From NCBI GenBank assembly GCA_016714045.1, contig JADJNY010000008.1, positions 259,735 through 323,734 on the forward strand: a stretch of DNA of 64,000 bases. Direction: 5' to 3'. The notes below the pieces were generated by a model, which saw only the letters and a list, made by a program, of their open reading frames with translations, did no database searches and had not been told where the DNA came from. Source of the DNA: Planctomycetota bacterium. GTDB taxonomy: Bacteria > Planctomycetota > UBA1135 > GCA-002686595. Shown piece after piece: positions 26,772-34,758 of the stretch (position 1 is its first letter; the number at the start of each line of letters is the position of its first letter). Made by a program: the position numbers and the translations under genes.

Positions 26772-28832
26772 ATGCAGGACGAGCAACGAGGCCCGCAACC
26801 GCTCTCGCGCCGCGAGTTCGTCGCGGCGAGCGCGAGCCTGGGAGCGCTTGGGTTGGTCCCGCGACTCTTCCAGGATCCTCCTTCGGACACGGACGTGCGA
26901 GGGGAAGCACTTGGCCCTTTCCTCGGTGCGTGTGAGCTTGGCCAACTCCGAATGTGGATCCGGTCCCCCGTTCCAGGGCGGTTCGGCCTCGATCTCTCGT
27001 GGTTTCGCGCAGGCACGCTCGCAGGCGGACGCGTCTCGACGAACAAGGGCTGTGTTGCGCGAATCGAGTCGGATCTGTGCGTCACGCAGCAGTTCGAGAA
27101 TCTCCCTCCCACGCGCGACGTGACGGTCATGAACCTCGGTTGGGGGCTGGGTGTACAGGTTCCCCAGTTCGACAAAGTCGACGGTCGCGACAAGCCCTTC
27201 CTCCGTAGTCTGACGCAGTCCATCCCGTTGGTCTGTTTGGGCAGTGACGAGTTTCGACTGGCCGTTGGCTCGTGCGCGAATGAGAAACTCGGCGAGACGA
27301 ACCCCGCATGGAAGGCGCTCCTCGCGGCGAAGCCCGATGCGCTCCTCCTGCTCGGCGACACGCCGTACATCGACACGACGGAGCTCGACGTGCAGCGCCG
27401 GCGCTACCGCGAGTTCTACTCGAACCCCGACCTCGCCGCGTTGATGCAGGTCACGCCGACGTGGGCCACGTGGGACGACCACGACTTCGCCGGCGACGGC
27501 GCGGACGGCACCGCGAAGGGGAAAGAGAACGCGCGACGCGCGTTCGTCGAGTATCACGCGCTCGCGAGCTACGGGGAGCGCGATCAAGGCATCTACACGC
27601 GCTTCCAGCTCGGCGCCGCGGACGTCTTCGTGCTCGACACGCGTTGGTTCTCGGGCACGGAGCCGTCGTTCGCGGACGCGACGAAGCCGACGTTGCTCGG
27701 CAAGCAGCAGTGGGAGTGGCTCACGCGCGGTCTGAAGGAATCGACGGCGCCCTTCAAGCTCCTCGCCTGCGGCATGGTCTGGAACGGCGCGGTGCGACCG
27801 AACAAGCCCGACTATTGGATGGCGTACCCGCACGAGCGCCAGGCGCTGTTCGACTTCGTCGCGAAGGAGAAGATCGCCGGCGTCGTGCTCGTCTCGGGCG
27901 ACATCCACCGCTCGCGCGTCTACGCCTTCCCGCCAGAAAACACCGGCGTCCCCTACCCGCTCCACGAGCTCGTCACCTCGCCGCTCGGCAACCACCCGAT
28001 GGACGCGGCGAACGTCGCGTCGAAGGACCTCGTGTTCGACTCCGGGGACAAGCACCAGTTCCTGCTGCTCGACGTCGAGCGCGAACGCCTCGTCGCCCGC
28101 TTCCACGCCGCCGCGCGCGGCGAGGTGCATCGACTGGAGCTCGCGCACGACGACTTGCGGCCGCACGCCGCGATCACGCCGCTCGCGCGTACGGACGACG
28201 GCGGGAGCGCGCGCACGAAGGTCGTGATGGCGCGCTCCGACGTCGAGGACGCGCGCCTCCTGTTCCTCGGCGCGTCGACGGTCGAGCGCTGGCACGAGAG
28301 CACCGGCGCGGCGCATTGGACGGAGCACCTCGCGCCGCTCGGCGCCGTCGACCTCGGCGTCGGCGGCGACCGCACCGAGCACGTCCTGTGGCGCCTCGAC
28401 CACGGCCAGCTCGCGGGTTACGCGCGGCGTCTCGCGCCGCCGAAGCTCGCGGTCGTGCTCGTCGGCTCGAACAACTTCGCTGCGACGCCGCCGTCGACGC
28501 TGGAAGAGGTCGCGCAGGGCCTCGACGCGATCGCCGGACGCTTGTTGCGCGCGCTGCCGACGTCGCGCGTGCTCGTCCTCGGCGTCTTCCCGCGCGCCGA
28601 TCTCCCGGACCTGCCCGTCGATCGGATCCCGCGCGCGAACGCGCTCCTTCGCGAGCGGCTCGCGCGCCGCGGCGAGCGCGCGCGGTTCCTCGACGTCGGC
28701 GACGTCTTCCTCGGCTCCGACGGCGCCGTGGTGAAGGAGCTCTTGCCCGACGGGTTGCATCCCTCGGCCGAGGGGTATCGCCGCGCGTTCGCGCGCATCG
28801 ACCCCGTGCTCTCGGAACTCCTGCACGACTGA
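26772..28832 (+). CDS. PhoD-like phosphatase/phosphodiesterase fused to an SGNH (GDSL) hydrolase
   Basis: Exported two-domain enzyme of 686 residues. A Tat signal (SRREFVAASASLGALGLV) is followed by a PhoD-type metallophosphatase with GSCANEKL, LLLLGDTPYIDT, WATWDDHDFAGDGA and VLVSGDIHRSRV, the metal-binding Asp, Asn and His motifs. From about residue 458 an SGNH hydrolase follows: block I is FLGASTVERW (Ser present, the usual GDS Asp is Ala), then GVGGDRTEHVLWRLDHG, VGSNNF and DGLHPSAEGY with the catalytic Asp and His. It probably removes phosphate or sulfate-like esters and acyl esters from the same extracellular polymer; that is inference. The N-terminal 150 codons are noticeably less G+C-rich than the rest. 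Confidence 0.88.
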   Translation: MQDEQRGPQPLSRREFVAASASLGALGLVPRLFQDPPSDTDVRGEALGPFLGACELGQLRMWIRSPVPGRFGLDLSWFRAGTLAGGRVSTNKGCVARIESDLCVTQQFENLPPTRDVTVMNLGWGLGVQVPQFDKVDGRDKPFLRSLTQSIPLVCLGSDEFRLAVGSCANEKLGETNPAWKALLAAKPDALLLLGDTPYIDTTELDVQRRRYREFYSNPDLAALMQVTPTWATWDDHDFAGDGADGTAKGKENARRAFVEYHALASYGERDQGIYTRFQLGAADVFVLDTRWFSGTEPSFADATKPTLLGKQQWEWLTRGLKESTAPFKLLACGMVWNGAVRPNKPDYWMAYPHERQALFDFVAKEKIAGVVLVSGDIHRSRVYAFPPENTGVPYPLHELVTSPLGNHPMDAANVASKDLVFDSGDKHQFLLLDVERERLVARFHAAARGEVHRLELAHDDLRPHAAITPLARTDDGGSARTKVVMARSDVEDARLLFLGASTVERWHESTGAAHWTEHLAPLGAVDLGVGGDRTEHVLWRLDHGQLAGYARRLAPPKLAVVLVGSNNFAATPPSTLEEVAQGLDAIAGRLLRALPTSRVLVLGVFPRADLPDLPVDRIPRANALLRERLARRGERARFLDVGDVFLGSDGAVVKELLPDGLHPSAEGYRRAFARIDPVLSELLHD

Positions 28833-28915
28833 TGGACCGCTGCGACGCCTCGGTCCGCTCCGTCGGCGTCGGAGCGCGATTCGACGTACGCGACGCGAGC
28901 GGACGTCCTGCTCGC

Positions 28916-28921
28916 TATCCT
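28916..28921 (+). promoter_or_regulatory. TANNNT -10-like element before SGNH gene
   Basis: TATCCT, 20 bases before the ATG of the second SGNH gene, allowing only a very short leader. Confidence 0.35.
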
Positions 28922-28941
28922 CGGCGCACCGCGCCCGCCGC

Positions 28942-29640
28942 ATGAACCACGACGCCGACGACCTCCGCCCCCACGCCGCGAACACCCCCACGCCGCACAC
29001 CGAGGACTTCGCGCTCTCGCGCACGCGCGTCGTGATGGCGCGCTCGAACGTCGCCGGCGCGCGCGTCTTGTTTCTCGGCGACTCGATCACGCAGGGCTTC
29101 GAGGTCGAGGACGGCGCGGCGCTCTGGAAGGAAAAGCTCCTCCCGCTCGGCGCCGTCAACCTCGGTGTCAGCGGCGAGCGCACCGAGCACCTCCTCTGGC
29201 GCCTCGACCACGGGCAACTCGACGGGTACGCGGCGAGTGCTTCGCCGCCGAAGCTCGTCGTCCTCCTGCTCGGCACGAACAACTTCGGCTACGGCGTGCC
29301 GTCGACGCCGCTCGAGGTCGCGCAAGGCCTCGACGCGATCGTCGCGAGCATCCGGCGCCAGCTCCCGACGACGCGCGTGCTCGTGCTCGCGATCTTCCCA
29401 CGCTCGAGGAACCCCGCCGTCGCGCCGGAGTGGATCCCGCGGGCGAACGCGCTCGGGAAGGAAGGCCTCGCCAAGCACGGCGAGCGCGTGCGCTTCGCGG
29501 ACTTCGGGCGCGAGTTCCTCACGGCGGACGGAGCGGTCTCGACGGAGCTCCTCCCGGACGGACTGCACGTCTGCGCGGCGGGCTATCGAGTTTGGTGGGA
29601 GCGCCTGGAACCGCTCCTCGTCGAGCTCCTCTCCGACTGA
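28942..29640 (+). CDS. SGNH/GDSL-family hydrolase, paralogue of the preceding fusion domain
   Basis: Esterase/lipase-like hydrolase of 232 residues. All four SGNH blocks are canonical: FLGDSITQGF (nucleophile Ser), LGVSGERTEHLLWRLDHG (Gly), LLGTNNFGYG (Asn) and DGLHVCAAGY (Asp and His). Its first 30 residues (DDLRPHAANTP and SRTRVVMARS) match the linker of the upstream PhoD fusion, so the two SGNH domains and their leader arose by duplication. Here there is no phosphatase domain and no clear signal peptide, so it may be cytoplasmic or use the leader in an unrecognised way. Platelet-activating-factor acetylhydrolase-like enzymes and acetyl xylan esterases are relatives; the substrate is unknown. 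Confidence 0.88.
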   Translation: MNHDADDLRPHAANTPTPHTEDFALSRTRVVMARSNVAGARVLFLGDSITQGFEVEDGAALWKEKLLPLGAVNLGVSGERTEHLLWRLDHGQLDGYAASASPPKLVVLLLGTNNFGYGVPSTPLEVAQGLDAIVASIRRQLPTTRVLVLAIFPRSRNPAVAPEWIPRANALGKEGLAKHGERVRFADFGREFLTADGAVSTELLPDGLHVCAAGYRVWWERLEPLLVELLSD

Positions 29641-29707
29641 CGGGCCTCGTTCGAACGCCTTCGGCGCGCCCGGCAGCCCGCCGTGCCGAAGCCCCGGCGC
29701 CCCGTGC

Positions 29708-29713
29708 TACCGT
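29708..29713 (+). promoter_or_regulatory. TANNNT -10-like element, leaderless start candidate
   Basis: TACCGT preceded by GC, six bases before the ATG of the 155-residue protein; no Shine-Dalgarno is present. Confidence 0.4.
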
Positions 29714-29719
29714 GCACGC

Positions 29720-30187
29720 ATGTTCGACCCCGCCACGCACCTCGTCTCGAGCCACCTCATCCGCTGCGTCCTCGACCTCTCCGATCCGGCGAAGGCGGAG
29801 TCCGCGCCGGGGTTGTGGTCGAGCGCGGCGAGCGTGCTCGGCGGCACGCGCGAGAAGGAGCCCGACCTCGCGGCGGCGATCGACACGAAGGACGTGAAGG
29901 CGCTGCACGCGATCGCCGAGGCGTGGTCCGCGAAGAAGCGGCCCCTTCCCGAGCACGACATCGAGATCCTCCGCCGCGCGCTGAAGGCCTTCCAGAAGTC
30001 GCTCAAGCTGACGCAGCTCGACAGCGAGTCGACGCTTGGCGGCCGCGGCATGACGAGCGGGCGCCAGTCGGGCATCGTCGGCATCACGCCGCCCAACCGC
30101 TTCCCGCGCGAGGTGTGGGACGAGCTCGTGCGCCAGGGCTCGTTGCGCGGCGGTCGCAACGGCGTGTACGAGCTGCCGCCGGGTTGA
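29720..30187 (+). CDS. Small hypothetical protein, 155 residues
   Basis: I do not recognise this protein. It is soluble and mixed helical, with no signal peptide. Segments of note are HLIRCVLDLSDPAKAESAPGL, DLAAAIDTKDVKALHAIAEA and a C-terminal basic part (PNRFPREVWDELVRQGSLRG) that could be nucleic-acid binding or a winged helix. It ends 133 bases before a convergent gene, with a strong hairpin terminator between. Confidence 0.7.
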   Translation: MFDPATHLVSSHLIRCVLDLSDPAKAESAPGLWSSAASVLGGTREKEPDLAAAIDTKDVKALHAIAEAWSAKKRPLPEHDIEILRRALKAFQKSLKLTQLDSESTLGGRGMTSGRQSGIVGITPPNRFPREVWDELVRQGSLRGGRNGVYELPPG

Positions 30188-30270
30188 GCGCGCGCCACGC
30201 TCTCACCTCGGCACTCGATCGCGCACGCGGACACGCTCGATCGCGCGCGCCTGCGTGCTTCGAAAACGAC

Positions 30271-30306
30271 GCGGCCGGTCGCGGAGCGTTCTCCGCGACC
30301 GGCCGC
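30271..30306. terminator. Perfect 16-bp hairpin, bidirectional terminator
   Basis: GCGGCCGGTCGCGGAG, loop CGTT, then its exact complement. It lies between the convergent genes ending at 30187 and 30321. There is no long T-run, as is common in G+C-rich genomes, but the symmetry and position argue for a terminator serving both strands. Confidence 0.75.
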
Positions 30307-30320
30307 GAGTCACGCCGCGC

Positions 30321-32013
30321 TCACCAGGTGAGCCGCCACCCGTTCGTCACGTTGAACGTCTCCGGCGGGCAGAAGATCGCCGCCGAGTTGCGGTAGTACG
30401 TCTGGTAGAGCCGCGTCACGCCCGAACCCGGCGTCACGCCGCCGCGCGCGGAGAGCGTGATCGTGTCGGTGGAGTCGGGGAACGCGGAGGCACCGGCCAC
30501 GTTTGCGCGCGTGCGCAAACGGACGAGCGTGTCGCCCGCGCAGCGGACGCCGTCGCCGAACGTCGTGTCGTCGAGCGTGTCGCCCTGGAGGTAGATGCAC
30601 GACACGACGGCCGGCATGTTCGAGCCCGCGAGCACCATCGTGTCCGGGTTCGTGGTGCCCGTCGCCGCCAGGTTGGCGCCGTTCACGTTGACGGAGTTCG
30701 CGCAGCCATTGCCCGCGCTGCCCGTGTTCCCGCAGGGGCACGGCGTCGTCACGTTCGCGTCGAGCCCGTCGCCGGTGCAGAACGAGCCGTCCGGCGGGCT
30801 CGTTGGGCTGGAAGGACGTGATGAAGGCGTCGTCGTCGAACAGTCCATCGTTGTCGAGCGCAACCGGGTCGCTCTCGCGGAGCAACACCGTCGTCCCGTC
30901 GAGGACGAGCACGCTGTCGAGTGTCGTGTTCGGCTCGTCCGTGTTGCCCGCGAGGACCCAGCGGCCGTTCGAGTTGCCGTGGAACGCGGAGAAAGCGTTC
31001 CCCCAGTGTTCGGTGCCCGCGATCAGATCGCCCGTCTTCGCGAGCAGCGCGCCGTCGCGCACCGCCCAGTCGTTCGCGGCCGGATCGTCACCGCGTGCGA
31101 ACCACGTGCCGTTCGGCAAAATGCGCGCGAAGAACACCGAGGTCATCACGGGACCACCCGCGACGATCGGTGAGCCCTCCTGGAACACGACGACGTCGTC
31201 GACGACGAACACGTTGTCGATCGCCGTGTTCGTGTTCTCGGTGTCGCCGCGCGCGAACCAGTGCAGACCGTCCGCGGTGCTGCCGCAGCCGTCGTAGACG
31301 AAGCTGTCCCACGTCTCGGCGCCGATCGTGCTGACGCCGGACTGGCGGAACGCGGCCGTGCTCGTGAGGAGCGCGGGATACCGGAACGGGGAGCAGTTCG
31401 TGATCGGCGTGACGCCGTAGAAGATCGTCCCGTCGTCGCGCAACTGCACGGATCCGACGCTGTTGCCGAGTTGTTCGTCGCCGGTCGGGTTGGCCGGGAT
31501 GTCGACGAGGCCGGTCAGGGTCGTCCCTTGCTGGAGCACGATCGTGTGCACGCCGCCGATGACCTTCGTCACCTTCTCGAGGGTGCCCGTGACGCCGCCC
31601 TTCGCGCGGAAGGAGAGACCCAGGTTGCCCGCCGAGTCCCACGAGATCGGGTTCGGCGTGTCGAAGAAGTCGTATTGCTCACCAGCGATCCCGCCCTGCA
31701 CGGGCTGCCCGTCCTGGACGAACATCGTGCCCGTGAGGCCGCTGCCGAGGAGGAGGAGCGAGTCGTTCGTGGTTGCCTGAACGGTGCGCCCCTTGACGCA
31801 CCACTGCGCGCCGTTCTGGCGCACGGCGAGGTCCTCGATCGCGAGCCACGTCGTCGCGACCGGGAGTCCCGCCGCGTCGAGCGCGCCCGGCACGGTCGAG
31901 GTGCTCGAGAGAGCGACTTCGGAGTAGATCACCTGCGGCGTCTGCGCGACGGCGGGGACGGCGAGGCACGGGAGGAGGAAGATCGAGAGTCGTGTGTTCA
32001 TGGGTGAAAGCAT
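30321..32013 (-). CDS. Secreted beta-rich protein with Cys-rich C-terminal domain, one frameshift
   Basis: Secreted protein of about 560 residues. The start at 32013 has a GGAGG six bases upstream and gives the signal peptide LSIFLLPCLAVPAVAQ. The body has repeated segments of the type WFARGDTENTNTAIDNVFVV, WVLAGNTDEPNTTLDSVLVL and VFQEGSPI or LLRESDPVAL, suggesting a multi-bladed beta structure. The last 165 residues (after a frameshift at about 30795) form the Cys-rich domain shared with three other proteins here: CPCGNTGSAGNGCANS, FGDGVRCAGDTLVRLR, LYQTYYRNSAAIFCPPETFN and a final NGWRLTW. Function is unknown; a surface or extracellular matrix role is inferred. Confidence 0.82.
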
Positions 32014-32041
32014 GGAAGGCCTCCGGAACGAGGGAGCACCG

Positions 32042-32047
32042 AGCCTA
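32042..32047 (-). promoter_or_regulatory. TANNNT -10-like element with leader and Shine-Dalgarno
   Basis: TAGGCT on the minus strand, 28 bases before the ATG at 32013; the leader contains GGAGG. Confidence 0.35.
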
Positions 32048-32174
32048 ACGCGCTCGACACCGAACGGGACGCCGATCCTGTTCGCAGTCCGTGCGCATTG
32101 CGTGGGCATCACGCGCCGGAAAGTCTCGGTTTCCTGACGCACCTCCCGCGGGCACGGCAGGACCGGTACAACCG

Positions 32175-34737
32175 ATGTCCTCGATGCCTCCGCCGCCCGC
32201 CCACGACCTCGAAGCCCTCGCCGCCCAGTCCGCCTGGGTCCGCGAGCTCGCTCTGGCGGTCGCGCGCGACGCGGCAGAGGCGGACGAGCTCGCGCAGGAG
32301 GCGCTCGTCGCGGCCCTGCGCCGCCGCCCGGAGGCCCGCGAGTCATTGCGCGCCTGGTTCGCGGACGTGCTCCGGAAGCTCGCGCTGTTCCGCCGCCGCG
32401 GCGACGCTCGCCGCGCGCTGCGGGAGGCGCGCTCGGCCCGGTCGGAAGAGCTCCCCGTCGACGCGACGGACCCGCACCTCGCGCTCGAACGGCTCGAGAC
32501 GCAGGAGCGCCTCCTGCGCGCCGTGCGCGAGCTCGACGAGCCGTACCGCACGACGATCCTCCTGCGCTGGTTCGAAGGCCTCGAACCGCGCGCGATCGTG
32601 GAGCGCACCGGTGCCAACGTGCGCACCGTGCACACGCGGCTCGCGCGCGGTCACGACCTCCTGCGCGCGCGGCTCGACGCGCACGCGGGCGGGCGGGAGC
32701 GCTGGATGTCGGCCTGGATGCCCCTGCTCGTCTTCCCCGCGCCGGTGGCGCCGCCGCCGCTCGCGTGGACCGGCCCCTGGATCCTCGCCATGGATTTGAA
32801 GCTGAAGTGTGCGCTCGCGGGCGTGGTGCTCGTCGGCGCGATCGCCTGGTGGAGCGTGCTCCCCGCGGATTCGCCGACCCCGCTCGCAGGCGCGCCGAGC
32901 GCGTCGCCCACGAGCGGTTCGATCGACGCGCCGGCGGCGGCTGTCGACGTGGAGCGCGGCGCGACGGTCGAGCGCCGAGCGGCGGAGCCGTCGTCCGTCG
33001 CCGCCGCGGCGCCGAGCAGCGCGGTGGCCGTGCCGCGCGTGCGCGGCGAGGTGCTCGATGTCCAGGGGCGCGGCGTCCCGCTTCGGATGGCCTTCGTCCC
33101 CAAGGACGCGCGGCGGCTCGCCTTCGAGCTCGCGAGCGACGCGCGCGGCCGCTTCGAGTTCGACGCGCCCGACGTCGAGGGCACGCTCGCGCCGCGCGAT
33201 CCCGCGTGGACGGCGGTGATGGAGCCGCGCATCGCCTCGCCTGCCGGACCGAAGGAGTACCGCCTCGTCGTCGCACCGAAGATCGCGCTCGCGGGCCGAG
33301 TCGTCGACATGGCGGGAGCGCCCGTCGAGGACGCCGAAGTGAACTTCGCACCGGCCGACGTGCGCGCGCCTCGACGTCGTGCTCGGGACCTCCGCGCTGA
33401 GGAGCTGGGGCGCGCGCACGGACCGCGACGGGCGTTTCGCCCTCGAGGAGGCGCCTGCGATCGAGAACTCGGCCGTCTGGGCCAGCGCGACGGGTTACCA
33501 ACGGACGCGCATCGACGCGCCGCTCGCGACCGCGCGCACGCTCGAGCTGGTGCTCGCCGCGAGCGATCCCTCCTCCCACCTCCAGGGCCGCGTCGTCGAC
33601 GCGCAGGGCGCGCCGGTCGTGGGCGCGTACGTCGCGTTGGATCGACAGGCCGGGCTCACGGACAGGCTCGGGCGCTTCGAGCTACCGGCGGGACCGCGCG
33701 ACGAGCGCACGGGCGAGGGGGGCGGGACGCGCCTGCGCGTTGCGAAGCAGGGCTTCCTGCCCGTGACGCTCGAGAGCCGAAAGCCCACGTCGACGGAGCC
33801 CGGCGCGTGGCCGGAGCCGCTCGTCGTCGTACTCGGCGACCCGGCGCGAACGATCGAGGGCGTGCTCGTCGACGCGGACGGGAAGCCGGTCGCGGGCGCG
33901 CGCGTGACGCCGCTCGGGCGCTCGCCCTTTGCCGACGTGCTCACCGCGTTCGGCGCGCAGTCGTTCGCGCTCTCGACCGACATGGAGGCCGTTCTCGCGG
34001 GAGGCGCGGACCGCCGCGCGAGCGTCGTGAGCGGCGCGGACGGCGAGTTCCACGTCGCGGGGCTGCTCGCGCACGACTACCGGCTGCGCGTGTTCGATCC
34101 GCGATCGCTCGAGGTCCTCGTCACCGAGCCGATCCCGGCGGGGCGGCGCGGTGTGCGCCTCGTCCTCGGCGCTGCGGGGAAGCCGATGCGCGTCGCGGGG
34201 ACGGTCGTCGACCTGCGGGGGCGCCCGATCGCGGGGGTCGCGGTGCAGTTGCTGGCGACGCACGCGGAGCTTCCCCCGGAGGAAACGTGGGACCTCGCGT
34301 CGAAGAGCCTGAAGACGGACGCCGAGGGCCGTTTCGTGTTCGTGGACATCGCCCCGAACGCGGCGCGCGTCCGCGCGTCGATGAACGGTGACCTCGTGTC
34401 CGCGGAGTCCGCGCTCGCGGACGCGCCCGACCTCGAGCACGTCCGCATCGAGCTCGCGCGTCCGTGCCACGCGCGCATCGAGTCGAAGACGCCCGAGCTC
34501 GCGGGCTCGAGCTTCGGGTTCGTGGACGCGCGCGGCGAGCCGCTCACGTTCTACGTCGAACTGGGCGACGTCAGCGCCGGCGCCGCGCGCTTCTCGTGGA
34601 ACGGCGAGACGAGCGGGGTGCTGACGGTGAGCGAGACGGCGCGCGCGCTCCTGTTCTTCGGCGCGGACGAGAAAGAACTGCTGCGCCTTCCCATCGACCT
34701 GTCCCCCGATCGTGAGGTCGAGGTCCTGCGGCCGTGA
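32175..34737 (+). CDS. ECF sigma factor fused to a membrane segment and carboxypeptidase-regulatory-like domains, one frameshift
   Basis: About 850 residues. The N-terminal 175 are an ECF sigma factor: region 2 (ELALAVARDAAEADELAQEA) and region 4 (LDEPYRTTILLRWFEGLEPR, then RTVHTRLARGHDLLRARL). Without a stop it continues through a hydrophobic MPLLVFPAPVAPPPLAW stretch and a clear transmembrane helix (CALAGVVLVGAIAWWSVL, residue about 210). A Pro/Ala/Ser linker and several Ig-like carboxypeptidase-D-regulatory-like repeats follow (LAGRVVDMAGAPVEDAEV, LQGRVVDAQGAPVVGAYV, IEGVLVDADGKPVAGARV, VAGTVVDLRGRPIAGVAV). The frame shifts once near 33365. A separate gene beginning at ATG 32790 is the alternative. 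The first or second ATG (32175 or 32184) may be the start; TACAAC lies just before. The layout suggests a sigma factor tethered to an extracytoplasmic sensor. Confidence 0.85.
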
Positions 34738-34758
34738 GCAGCGGCGTGCGGCGCGCGC

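Noticed and set aside
32103..32135. Short inverted repeat GGAAA/TTTCC upstream of the sigma fusion as an operator
   Set aside because: Five-base arms are too short to support a specific binding site.
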